Below are positions 1 through 7,079 of a stretch of 14,951 bases of DNA, piece by piece (the stretch's first letter is position 1; every line of letters starts with the position of its first letter). The stretch spans positions 1 through 14,951 of the forward strand of contig JASHTZ010000505.1 of NCBI GenBank assembly GCA_030040295.1. The letters run 5' to 3'. Position numbers and translations under genes: made by a program. This DNA comes from Terriglobia bacterium (GTDB taxonomy: Bacteria > Acidobacteriota > Terriglobia > UBA7540). Under the pieces are notes generated by a model. It was not told the DNA's origin, did not search any database, and saw only the letters and a list, made by a program, of their open reading frames with translations.

Positions 1-189
1 GGCGAGGAAGGAATGATCGGATTGCTGGGCGTGGCGTACACGGACCTTGACCCGTCGGGGAAGGTCCTCGTACATGGTGAAATATGGGGAGCGCGTGCCG
101 GTCAGCGGATTCCGCAAGGCGCGCAGGTCCGCGTGCAGGCGATCGACGGCCTCACTCTGCGGGTTGAGTCGGCGCAGGAAACCCGGTAA
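1..189 (+). CDS. NfeD-like protein, C-terminal OB-fold domain (5' end outside window)
   Basis: The reading frame is open from base 1 to a TAA at 187-189 and gives 62 residues. They read as the small beta-rich soluble OB-fold domain that closes NfeD/YbbK-partner membrane proteins: a G-x-x-G-x-L/V-G-V-A segment, then alternating strands with L-x-P-S-G-K-V-x-V-x-G-E near residues 18-30, then the strand pattern ending in the V-R-V-E type motif. The N-terminal part (membrane spans and, in long forms, a ClpP-like serine protease domain) lies off the left edge, so long and short NfeD cannot be told apart. The next gene is a slipin; NfeD and slipin/stomatin genes are typically adjacent and their products are thought to act together in membrane microdomains or membrane-protein quality control. 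That neighbour is the strongest support for the call. Confidence 0.75.
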   Translation, partial: GEEGMIGLLGVAYTDLDPSGKVLVHGEIWGARAGQRIPQGAQVRVQAIDGLTLRVESAQETR

Positions 190-271
190 ACTGCCGTGTC
201 GCAAGGCTTCAGGGGCTTCCAATTGATACGGGCTTCGCGCAAACAGCGGGAAAGCGCTTCGGGGGTGTCTT

Positions 272-1045
272 ATGGACGTGGGATGGATCGTAGCGATCGT
301 CATCGTTCTATTCTGGGCTTCTAGATGTCTCAACGTGCTGAGGGAGTATGAGAGGGCCGTGGTATTCCGGCTGGGGCGGCTTCAAACGCCTGATAAAGGG
401 CCGGGATGGATCTTCATCCTCTGGCCGATAGACAAGTGGGTGCGGGTTTCCCTTCGCCTTGTCACATGGGATATACCCCCCCAAGATGTCATCACGAAAG
501 ATAACGTTTCATTGAAAGTAAGCGCCGTGGTGTACTTCCGCGTCATCAACGCGCAACAGGCGGTGGTGGAGCTGGAAAATTACCGCTACGCGATTGAACA
601 ACTGGCGCAAACCACACTGCGCTCGGTTTTGGGCGAAGTGGAAATGGACGACCTGCTCTCCCAGCGGGAGAAGCTGAACGCCCGGCTGCAATCCATTCTG
701 GACGAGCACACGGAGCCCTGGGGAATCAAGGTCTCGAAGGTGGAAGTGCGGCAGGTGGATTTGCCGCAGGAGATGCAGCGCTCCATCGCAGCACAGGCGG
801 AGGCCGAGCGAGAGCGCCGGGCCAAGATCATCCATGCGGACGCCGAATATCAGGCGTCGGCAAAGCTCCTAGAGGCCGCCAGCGTCATCGCGAAAGAACC
901 CATTGCCATCACCCTGCGGTATCTCCAGACGCTGGTGGAGATCGGCACGGAAAAGAATACCACCGTGATTTTTCCGGTCCCGGTGGAATTGCTGAGCGCG
1001 CTGATGGGGAAATTGCTTCCCCCACCCGGAGAAACGCCGAAATAG
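272..1045 (+). CDS. Slipin / stomatin-like SPFH-domain membrane protein
   Basis: The product has 257 residues, normal for bacterial slipins. One hydrophobic segment at about residues 4-22 anchors it. The SPFH (band 7) domain follows at about 24-200, with the typical opening L-R-E-Y-E-R-A-V-V-F-R-L-G and the G-P-G turn before a second hydrophobic patch (43-52). A helical, charged, coiled-coil-prone stretch rich in Ala/Glu/Arg lies at about 168-205, where these proteins oligomerise. Slipins assemble into membrane-bound rings or scaffolds and are linked to protease control with NfeD partners; the gene just upstream encodes the NfeD C-terminal domain, 82 bp away. The ATG at 272 is preceded only by a loose G-rich stretch (261-267), so the ribosome binding site is weak. 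The family is certain; the cellular role in this organism is not shown by the sequence. Confidence 0.9.
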   Translation: MDVGWIVAIVIVLFWASRCLNVLREYERAVVFRLGRLQTPDKGPGWIFILWPIDKWVRVSLRLVTWDIPPQDVITKDNVSLKVSAVVYFRVINAQQAVVELENYRYAIEQLAQTTLRSVLGEVEMDDLLSQREKLNARLQSILDEHTEPWGIKVSKVEVRQVDLPQEMQRSIAAQAEAERERRAKIIHADAEYQASAKLLEAASVIAKEPIAITLRYLQTLVEIGTEKNTTVIFPVPVELLSALMGKLLPPPGETPK

Positions 1046-1102
1046 TGGAGGCGTACGGAAAGGGCTTGGGACGCACCGCAGGCAAGGGGGAAAAGAGGGC
1101 CA

Positions 1103-1759
1103 ATGGATGCGAGGGAACACGAGGAAAGAGGGCACTCCGCGCGTTACCTGATCCTCCTCTTTCTGGTGTGTGTGGCGACCTGCGGGGTCTTCTTCTCATT
1201 GGGATACCTGGTGGGAAACAATGAGCGCAGCTCGCGCTCCGCTCTTTCCACGGAGGTAGTCACCACTCCCTCGGTTATTCCGCCGAACATCAACCCGCCG
1301 GCCGAGAGCGTCCAATCCTCACCTCAGATCCCGGCGTCCACCCAGAAGCCGCTGAATCCCCCGCCGGATACGCTCGCGGATTCGCCTGCGAGCACCGCTG
1401 CACAAGCAAACGCGCCAGCGGCAAAGCCCTCGGAAAGTCCCGCTCAAGACGGCCATGCCGGCGGCGTCCCGGAGCCTGTCCCGAATCCTCCGCCACCCTC
1501 GGCCGCTTCTGCGGACGAGGTGGGAGTAGGGATCACCTTGCAAGTTGTGGCCTCCCGCTCTCAACAGGACGCGGAGCACATCGTGGATATTCTCAAACAA
1601 AAAGGCTATCCGGTTTTCCTGGCAACTCCTGAATATACCGGCGCCAACGATAAATTTTTCCGAGTCCTGGTGGGTCCCTTCCGAACGCGCGAGGAAGCCG
1701 ATAGAGCACGCGACGAGCTTGTGAAGGAAGGATTCAAGAGTCCCTTCATCCGGCACTGA
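1103..1759 (+). CDS. Membrane-anchored SPOR-domain protein
   Basis: The product has 218 residues. There is a short charged cytoplasmic N-terminus, one transmembrane helix at about residues 14-37, and a long Pro/Ser/Ala-rich linker at about 45-140 that would sit in the periplasm. A SPOR domain follows at about 143-218. Its marks are the first strand I-T-L-Q-V-V-A-S, the Q-Q-D-A-E helix, the strand F-F-R-V-L-V-G-P-F and the closing helix with R-T-R-E-E-A-D. SPOR domains bind denuded glycan strands of peptidoglycan, mostly at the division septum (FtsN, DedD, DamX, RlpA). The layout of one TM, a Pro-rich linker and a C-terminal SPOR domain is FtsN/DedD-like, but nothing here identifies which one. 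The start at 1103 follows a purine-rich stretch (about 1085-1098). The gene ends 13 bp before lnt, so the two are probably cotranscribed. Confidence 0.85.
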   Translation: MDAREHEERGHSARYLILLFLVCVATCGVFFSLGYLVGNNERSSRSALSTEVVTTPSVIPPNINPPAESVQSSPQIPASTQKPLNPPPDTLADSPASTAAQANAPAAKPSESPAQDGHAGGVPEPVPNPPPPSAASADEVGVGITLQVVASRSQQDAEHIVDILKQKGYPVFLATPEYTGANDKFFRVLVGPFRTREEADRARDELVKEGFKSPFIRH

Positions 1760-1772
1760 AGCGGCCCCCACC

Positions 1773-3449
1773 ATGGTCGAGGGCTTGGGTGCCCCAAAGC
1801 GAAATCATAAATTGGCCACTCGAAATTCGAAATCCCCTCGCGACCCCGATCTTCAATCATCGAGTTTCGGGTTTCGCCGTTTCATTCCCTGGGCTGCCGC
1901 TGCTTTGAGCGGACTCCTTCTGGCGGCATGCTTCCCCAAAATACACTTGCATGGATTGGTGTGGATGGCGTGCGCGCCCCTGCTCGCGGCATTGGCGGGC
2001 GAGAAGCGGCTGAAACGCGCATTTCTGCTGGGGTACGTGTGCGGAGCGGGATTTTTCGCGGTGAGTTGTTATTGGTTCACCACGGTCATGGAATCCTATG
2101 GCCACCTGGCGCCGGCGCTGGCGGTGTTTGTCTTCATTCTCTTTATTTTTGTGGATTCGGTTTTCTTCGGCTCCTTTGGCCTGGCAATGGGATGGGTGGC
2201 GCGCCACTCTCCGGCGTGGGCACTTGCCGCCAGTCCTTTTCTTTGGGTAGCGATGGAACTGGGTCGAACCTATCTCATCACGGGATTTCCCTGGGACCTG
2301 CTCGGGTACGCAGTTCAGGCTTCCGGCCTGCGCCAGATCGCCTCCTTCACCGCCGTGTATGGGCTTTCGTTTCTTGCTGTGGCCACCAGCGCTTTGCTGG
2401 CGTGGTTGCTGCTCTCGCCGCGGCGCGGACGGGCCGCGGCGGCGCTGGCCATCTGGCTCCTGCTGTTGCTGGTTGGCCAATGGCGCTTGACCCCTCCGCC
2501 CGAGGAAATGGGAAAGGACCTGGCCTTTCTCCTGCAACCGGACGTCCCGCTCGACGATGCGGCGCTGGAAGGGTGGGTTCCCTGGCGCGACCCGTCGGAA
2601 CTCGAGCGACTCGTTCAGCTCAGCGTTTCAACCGTGGAGGAAGTCACCAGCAAGGCTGCGCCCACGGCTACCGAAGGCGGTGCGGTTATTCCTCCGCTGC
2701 TGATTTGGGCGGAAAATCCTGCTCCGTTCTTCTTCACGAGCGACCCGGTTTTTCGCAATGCCATGGAAAACATGGCGCGCCAGGCGCACGCCATCGTGAT
2801 TACGAATACAGTTGTTCCCCTCGACGCGCAGGGAAACACTATTACCAACACTGCGATCACCCTGAGCCCCGAAGGCCATGAGGTGGCGCGCTATGATAAA
2901 ATTCACTTGGTGCCCTTCGGCGAATACGTCCCCTGGTGGGCTTTGCCGGGCATCGTTCACAAGATTACTTCCGAGGTAGGGAACTTTGTTCCCGGTTCGA
3001 ATTATTCGGTGGCCGATTCGCCGGCCGGGGGCATCGGCGTTTTCATTTGCTACGAAGCGATTATTCCGCAACTCGCGCGGAAGTTGGTTGCAAACGGCGC
3101 GGAAGTGCTGGTGAATATTTCGAATGACGCCTGGTATGGTGATTCCGCGGCCCCCTACCAGCACCTGGAAATGGCTCGCCTGCGCGCGATTGAGAATCAC
3201 CGGTATTTGCTGCGGGCAACCAACAACGGCGTGACGGCGCTGATTGATCCCTATGGCCGCATCCTGGAGGTAATCCCGCGTTACCAGCGGCGGGTGATGG
3301 TGGCGCATTTCAATTTTGAGAGCCGGGAGACGTTTTATTCTGCATCCGGAGACGTATTCGCCTGGCTCTGCGCCCTTGTGGCAGCCATCGTGTTAATGGC
3401 CGTATCGATGCCGGCGAGAAGCAAGGAAACGCCGGCTAACGCCAACTGA
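1773..3449 (+). CDS. lnt: Apolipoprotein N-acyltransferase Lnt
   Basis: Lnt adds the third acyl chain to the N-terminal Cys of lipoproteins in the inner membrane. The product has 558 residues, somewhat longer than the usual ~510. The N-terminal half (about 36-245) is a series of hydrophobic spans. The C-terminal half is the periplasmic nitrilase-fold domain with the full catalytic triad in context: Glu314 in I-W-A-E-N-P, Lys376 in Y-D-K-I-H-L-V-P-F-G-E-Y, and Cys426 in F-I-C-Y-E. The conserved R-Y-L-L-R-A-T-N-N-G-V-T segment is present, and a last TM helix closes the protein. The start is uncertain. The ATG at 1773 has no clear ribosome binding site, and residues 1-35 are hydrophilic and cross an inverted repeat. 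No ATG or GTG start exists between there and the first membrane span, so 1773 or a TTG (1785 or 1812) must serve. prfB follows after 22 bp. Confidence 0.96.
   Translation: MVEGLGAPKRNHKLATRNSKSPRDPDLQSSSFGFRRFIPWAAAALSGLLLAACFPKIHLHGLVWMACAPLLAALAGEKRLKRAFLLGYVCGAGFFAVSCYWFTTVMESYGHLAPALAVFVFILFIFVDSVFFGSFGLAMGWVARHSPAWALAASPFLWVAMELGRTYLITGFPWDLLGYAVQASGLRQIASFTAVYGLSFLAVATSALLAWLLLSPRRGRAAAALAIWLLLLLVGQWRLTPPPEEMGKDLAFLLQPDVPLDDAALEGWVPWRDPSELERLVQLSVSTVEEVTSKAAPTATEGGAVIPPLLIWAENPAPFFFTSDPVFRNAMENMARQAHAIVITNTVVPLDAQGNTITNTAITLSPEGHEVARYDKIHLVPFGEYVPWWALPGIVHKITSEVGNFVPGSNYSVADSPAGGIGVFICYEAIIPQLARKLVANGAEVLVNISNDAWYGDSAAPYQHLEMARLRAIENHRYLLRATNNGVTALIDPYGRILEVIPRYQRRVMVAHFNFESRETFYSASGDVFAWLCALVAAIVLMAVSMPARSKETPANAN
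1821..1876. repeat. Inverted repeat inside the 5' end of lnt
   Basis: The arm CGAAATTCGAAA (1821-1832) pairs with TTTCGGGTTTCG (1865-1876) over 12 bp with two G.U wobbles; a further T1833/G1864 wobble extends it to 13. The loop is about 30 nt. A second small hairpin, TTGGG-TGC-CCCAA, lies just upstream at about 1785-1797. Both fall in the first 35 codons of lnt, which encode a hydrophilic tail not expected in the family. The simplest reading is an intergenic repeat, or remains of one, that now supplies the lnt start. Whether it occurs elsewhere in the genome cannot be seen here. Confidence 0.5.
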
Positions 3450-3471
3450 GAACTTCATTCAAGGAGAAACC

Positions 3472-4573
3472 GTGATCGAAGAATTACAACGCGAATATGA
3501 CGAACTGAAGAAGCGCTCTGCTGACCTTCGGAGTTTTCTTTGACGCCCCCCAACGCCGCAAGGAGCTCGAACTTCTCGAACAAAAGATCGCCCAACCTGA
3601 ATTCTGGCAGGACCAGGAAGCATCGCAAAAAATTCTGACCACCCGCAAGCGGCTGACCGAGACCCTCGAGACCGACGAACAACTTGGCCGCCGCTTGGGT
3701 GACGTTGAGGCTTACTTCGAACTCGCGCGCGAGGGTGAAAACATCACCTCCGAGCTGCGGGGCGAACTGGATAAGCTCCGCCAGGAAGTCGATCGGCTGG
3801 AAACCGAGACGCTGCTCAGCGGCTACAACGATCATCTGAATGCCATTGTGACCATTCATCCCGGCGCAGGCGGCACGGAATCGCAGGACTGGGGCGAAAT
3901 GCTGCTGCGCATGTACCAGCGCTGGGCCGATGCGCGCGGCTTCCGGTTCACGCTGAACGATTATCAGCCCGGCGACGAGGCGGGATTAAAGTCCGCCACG
4001 TTCACGGTAACGGGCGAATACGCCTACGGTCTTCTGCACGGGGAAAGCGGTGTGCACCGGTTGGTGCGTATATCGCCCTTCGACGCCAATCAGCGCCGGC
4101 ACACTTCCTTCGCCTCGGTTTTCGTCAGCCCGGAAATTGACGATTCCATCACCATCGAAATCAAGCCTGAAGAGATCCGCGTGGATACTTACCGGTCATC
4201 CGGCAAGGGCGGCCAGCACGTGAACACCACGGATTCTGCCGTGCGCATCACCCACATTCCCACGGGCACTGTGGCGCAATGCCAGAACGAACGCTCGCAG
4301 CACCGCAATCGCGAAATGGCCATGAAATTTCTGCGCTCGCGCCTGTACGAGTTGGAATTAGCGAAGCGCCGGCAGCTTTCCGATAAGTTGGAGGCCTCCA
4401 AGGCCGATATCGACTTCGGCAGCCAGATTCGATCTTACGTTCTGCATCCGTATCGATTGGTGAAAGATCATCGGACAAAGTTTGAAGTCGGTGACGCGGA
4501 TCGCGTGCTGGACGGCGATCTTGATCCCTTTATAAAGTCTTATCTGCTGTCGCGGCGTGGAGTCGCCGCCTGA
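3472..4573 (+). CDS. prfB: Peptide chain release factor 2 (RF2), made by programmed +1 frameshift
   Basis: RF2 ends translation at UGA and UAA. The coding sequence is a join of 3472-3540 and 3542-4573: 23 codons from the GTG, then a TGA at 3541-3543 that is bypassed by a +1 shift, giving 366 residues, the normal length. The GTG start has AAGGAG at 3461-3466, 5 nt upstream. Domain 1 is the N-terminal helical bundle (about 1-110). The anticodon-reading motif Ser-Pro-Phe, which marks RF2 rather than RF1, is at about 201-203. The GGQ peptidyl-hydrolysis motif, in S-S-G-K-G-G-Q-H-V-N, is at about 246-248. The gene lies 22 bp after lnt on the same strand and is convergent with the gene at 4603, with 29 bp between them and no visible hairpin terminator. 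Frame continuity and motifs make the assignment secure. Confidence 0.97.
3529..3544 (+). promoter_or_regulatory. prfB: prfB programmed +1 frameshift site
   Basis: The site is the slippery CTT (3538-3540), the in-frame stop TGA (3541-3543) and the following C (3544), giving the known CUU-UGA-C context. A Shine-Dalgarno-like CGGAG (3529-3533) lies 4 nt before CTT, close to the internal SD of the classic E. coli site. When RF2 is scarce the ribosome pauses at UGA, slips one base to UUU and continues with GAC. When RF2 is plentiful it terminates after 23 residues. This is direct negative autoregulation of RF2. Confidence 0.95.
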
Positions 4574-4602
4574 TTGCGCCAAGTGAAATGCCAACCGAAG
4601 GA

Positions 4603-5547
4603 TTAAACCCCAAAGACCCGGCGAATGTACTCTCGTGCCGGGCGGGTAGCGGATTCGCCGAGCTTCACGCCGCTCAGCCTTTCTTCTTCGGACAGAATCC
4701 AGCCGGACCATCCTGCCGCGTTGATGGCCTTGGCGAGCGCACGGTAATCGAAGTCCCCCTGGCCTAAGACCACCTCTTGGCCGTTCTTGGAATCGCGGAG
4801 GTGAAACGCCACTATTCGATGCGCGTGCCGGGTAAAGAAGGCCGGTACGTCGGCGTGAGCCTGGTAGGCGTGGCCGGCATCGATCAAAAAGTCCACCAGG
4901 CGCGGGTCGGTTTTCCCCACGAGTTGCGACATTTCTTCGCCGCCTGCCATGAATTCGGCGGAGTGGTTGTGGTAACAGAATCCCAGCCCGTTTTTCCGGC
5001 AATAGGCCCCCGCGCTGTTCAATCCAGCTACTTTCCTTCGTAAAGCGTCAGCGTCCACTTTTCCATTGGCGGTAACCGAGGCGCCGCTGACGATCACCCG
5101 CTCGGCGCCCAGTTTCTTGCCACCATCGGCCACCTGCGCAATCAACTTCATGGGGGGAATTGAAGTTTGTGGATCGTATTGATTGCCAAGGAAGATATGG
5201 ACGCCGAAGAATTGCAATCCGGTCTTCTCGATTTTTGCGCGAGCTTCCACGGCATTGCCAAATTGCCGTTCGACATTGTGGAAACTTGTTTCAAAGCCTT
5301 CGAAGCCGATCCGTTTGATCGTGTCCAGAACGGAAAGGAGGGAGGAAAAATCCGCGGGGTTGATGGCCCAGGCGTTGGTTTGACAGCCGACATGCAGCGT
5401 GCCCTTGGCGAGAACGCGCGAGGTGCTCGTGGCCAGAAGGCCGGAGGCTGATGCGGCGATGAATCTTCGCCTCGAAAGGGAGATTCGGGTATCGAGGTTT
5501 TTTCCCACTGGTTTTTTGAAAAGCCTTTTGCTCAAACTGTCGCACAC
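4603..5547 (-). CDS. Tat-exported sugar isomerase/epimerase-like TIM-barrel protein
   Basis: The product has 314 residues. It starts with a twin-arginine signal: S-R-R-R-F-I at residues 25-30, a hydrophobic Ala/Ser-rich segment, and a likely cleavage site after V-L-A (about 47). The rest is an AP-endonuclease-2 / xylose-isomerase-like barrel. Likely metal and active-site residues are the Y-H-N-H-S-A-E-F block (192-199), Asp223 in I-D-A-G-H, His249 in A-F-H-L-R-D and the S-E-E-E cluster (286-289). Proteins of this fold isomerise, epimerise or beta-eliminate sugars and keto sugars. The start is a GTG at 5545-5547 without a good Shine-Dalgarno; a GTG 13 codons in is an alternative. It lies 5 bp after the Gfo/Idh/MocA gene, so they form one operon and probably act on the same substrate in the periplasm. 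It resembles the protein at 13010-13933. The exact reaction is unknown. Confidence 0.85.
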   Translation of the reverse strand: MCDSLSKRLFKKPVGKNLDTRISLSRRRFIAASASGLLATSTSRVLAKGTLHVGCQTNAWAINPADFSSLLSVLDTIKRIGFEGFETSFHNVERQFGNAVEARAKIEKTGLQFFGVHIFLGNQYDPQTSIPPMKLIAQVADGGKKLGAERVIVSGASVTANGKVDADALRRKVAGLNSAGAYCRKNGLGFCYHNHSAEFMAGGEEMSQLVGKTDPRLVDFLIDAGHAYQAHADVPAFFTRHAHRIVAFHLRDSKNGQEVVLGQGDFDYRALAKAINAAGWSGWILSEEERLSGVKLGESATRPAREYIRRVFGV

Positions 5548-5552
5548 GACGG

Positions 5553-6788
5553 TCAGATGGTCGACTCTTCACTCCAGGGGAAGACGCGGCCGGTGCGCAG
5601 GGAGCGTTCTGCGGCCAGCGAAATGTGAGCCGCGTCTTTTCCCACCTGGCCATCAGCGAACACTGGCGTGCCCTTTACGACCGATGCCAGGAAGGCTTTG
5701 TGTTCCCGCAGCGACTCAACGTCAGTGCTCACTGCACCCGCCTCTTCGTGCCAGCTCGCTTGCTCCTCAGGCGTCAGGCGGGGCACCACCACCTTCTGCG
5801 CCTTGCCTCGATAAGGGATCACCACGATCTCGGAATTGCCGGTGCCGCGCATCTCTTCCGCAGTGCCGATTCCCCAGGTCATTTCGCCTTTTGTCCCTAA
5901 CAAGCGGAGAGTTCGATTATCCGGCACGCCGGGAGAGTAGACGGTGTAGGAAAATATGCAGCGCACGCCGTTGGAAAAATCAATCAACAAACCGGCGTTG
6001 TCAATCGTTTGCCGGTCCTTCAAAACATTGTTTCCGCCGATCGCTTGAACTGTTCTCGGGTTCGCTCCCGCCACCCAGTGGATCACATCCAACTCATGGA
6101 TGCCATCTTCGAGCAGCGCACTGCCCGCGCAATAAGTTAAGAATCGCCAGTTGGTTTCCACTCCGGTCTTCGGATCCTTGTATTTCCAGCTATGCGGATT
6201 CCAATCGCCTCGATAGAGGTTACCCACAATGTACTCGAGGTCGCCGATTGCGCCATCCTTCACCATTTGAATCATCTTTTCGTAGACGGTCCCGTAGCGC
6301 GATTGCAACCCCACCTGCAGCACACGATGGTTCCTTCTCGCCGCCTCCATCATGCGGTCGGCATCGGCAAGGTGAGTCGCCATGGGCTTCTCCGACAGCA
6401 CGTGTTTGCCAGCATTCAACGCGGCAACTGTGACGTCCGCATGGAGGAAGTTGGGGACGGCCACGATAATGGCGTCGATCCCTTTCTCGGATTCGATCAT
6501 TTTGTGGTAGTCGTCGTAACCCTTGGCGCCCGGCGCCATCGCCAGGGCTTGGTCGAGGTTCGCTTTGGTGATATCGCAGATGGCGGCCACCTGCACTTCC
6601 GGAAGATATTTGGTTGCGATGCGAAGATGGGTGTTTCGGCCGCGATTCCCTGCACCCACAATCCCATAAACCACTTTTTTGCCCTCCGGTGGGCGGGCCT
6701 CCGCGAGTTCAGGAAGGGCATAGGCGGCGACGCCTGCGGCGCTGCTGATCATGAATTTGCGGCGGTCCAACGAGTTGTTTTCAGGCAT
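5553..6788 (-). CDS. Tat-exported Gfo/Idh/MocA family oxidoreductase
   Basis: The product has 411 residues. The N-terminus L-D-R-R-K-F-M (8-13) plus a hydrophobic stretch to about 30 is a Tat signal, fitting an enzyme that must fold around its nucleotide cofactor before export. The Rossmann motif G-x-G-x-x-G is at 45-50, the family Glu-Lys-Pro motif at 133-135, and the H-E-L-D-x-x-H block (231-237) lies in the C-terminal substrate domain, where the catalytic His/Asp usually sit. Family members oxidise or reduce sugars with NAD(P). Some exported ones keep the cofactor bound (Zymomonas GFOR), and others are GH109 glycosidases using a transient 3-keto step; sequence alone does not separate these. 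The ATG at 6786-6788 has GGGGGAG (complement of 6796-6802) at good spacing. It is first in a two-gene operon with a TIM-barrel partner, driven from the promoter at 6865-6893. Confidence 0.88.
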   Translation of the reverse strand: MPENNSLDRRKFMISSAAGVAAYALPELAEARPPEGKKVVYGIVGAGNRGRNTHLRIATKYLPEVQVAAICDITKANLDQALAMAPGAKGYDDYHKMIESEKGIDAIIVAVPNFLHADVTVAALNAGKHVLSEKPMATHLADADRMMEAARRNHRVLQVGLQSRYGTVYEKMIQMVKDGAIGDLEYIVGNLYRGDWNPHSWKYKDPKTGVETNWRFLTYCAGSALLEDGIHELDVIHWVAGANPRTVQAIGGNNVLKDRQTIDNAGLLIDFSNGVRCIFSYTVYSPGVPDNRTLRLLGTKGEMTWGIGTAEEMRGTGNSEIVVIPYRGKAQKVVVPRLTPEEQASWHEEAGAVSTDVESLREHKAFLASVVKGTPVFADGQVGKDAAHISLAAERSLRTGRVFPWSEESTI

Positions 6789-6864
6789 TTTTCAGCTCCC
6801 CCAGCGCCGGATTCCCGGCAAGGCCAATACTTTCATAAACGTGCGAAAAGCTCATGACAACATT

Positions 6865-6893
6865 AATATAGATTCGGCAGGAGTGGTCGTCAA
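6865..6893 (-). promoter_or_regulatory. Sigma70-type promoter of the oxidoreductase-isomerase operon
   Basis: Read on the minus strand, TTGACG (complement of 6888-6893) is followed by a 17-bp spacer (6871-6887) and TATATT (complement of 6865-6870), close to the TTGACA-17-TATAAT consensus. Directly upstream of the -35 box on that strand is an A/T-only-looking stretch (about 6897-6920) that could act as an UP element. The predicted start point is about 70 nt before the oxidoreductase ATG. No mapped transcript supports it. Confidence 0.6.
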
Positions 6894-7067
6894 GGTGAAT
6901 TAATATCTAATATATTTAAACGCGGGACGTTCGAGATATCATTGTTGCACAGGCCCGCGGTCGGGTTTTACCGTGCATGCATCGGAAGGTAAGATGGCAG
7001 TTTTGGGATTTCACAGAATTTCCGCCATGACGAAATCGCAGTGGTGCATTCTGCGCACTCACCTGGC

Positions 7068-7073
7068 AGGAGG
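7068..7073 (+). promoter_or_regulatory. Consensus ribosome binding site that fixes the start at 7080
   Basis: A perfect AGGAGG lies 6 nt before the ATG at 7080-7082. The open frame extends upstream to a GTG at 7041, but that codon has no ribosome binding site and would put 13 extra residues in front of the Tat signal. The ATG at 7080 is therefore the start. Confidence 0.9.
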
Positions 7074-7079
7074 GACTTC

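Larger units (their letters stand above)
6789..7079. other. Divergent intergenic region between two exported-enzyme operons
   Basis: This 291-bp region separates the leftward oxidoreductase operon from the rightward isomerase/MFS operon. It contains a marked AT-rich block (6861-6920) in otherwise GC-rich DNA, and the leftward promoter lies in it. The octamer ATTAATAT occurs twice (6862-6869 and 6899-6906), 37 bp apart. For the rightward operon I can see only a weak candidate, TTGCAC (6945-6950), with no convincing -10. No gene or RNA structure was recognised. Confidence 0.6.

Noticed and set aside
1857..2537. Long minus-strand open frame inside lnt (and another at 2628-3308)
   Set aside because: Their translations are low-complexity, Arg/Gln/Pro-rich and match no fold; they are shadows of the high-GC lnt coding frame.
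3472..3543. prfB as a frameshifted pseudogene or sequencing error
   Set aside because: The stop falls exactly at the known CTT-TGA-C recoding context with an SD-like element, and the joined protein has normal length and intact SPF and GGQ motifs.
4574..4602. Terminator between convergent prfB and the TIM-barrel gene
   Set aside because: No inverted repeat or T-run is visible in the 29 bp.
6945..6973. TTGCAC-17-TTACCG as promoter of the rightward operon
   Set aside because: The -10 match is too weak to call.
6968..6992. TTACC...GGTAA palindrome with an inner TGCATGCA as a possible operator
   Set aside because: The two symmetric elements have different centres and the outer arms are only 5 bp, so chance is likely.
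7041..7079. Upstream GTG start for the exported isomerase
   Set aside because: It has no ribosome binding site, whereas the ATG at 7080 has a perfect AGGAGG at 6 nt and places the Tat signal at the N-terminus.
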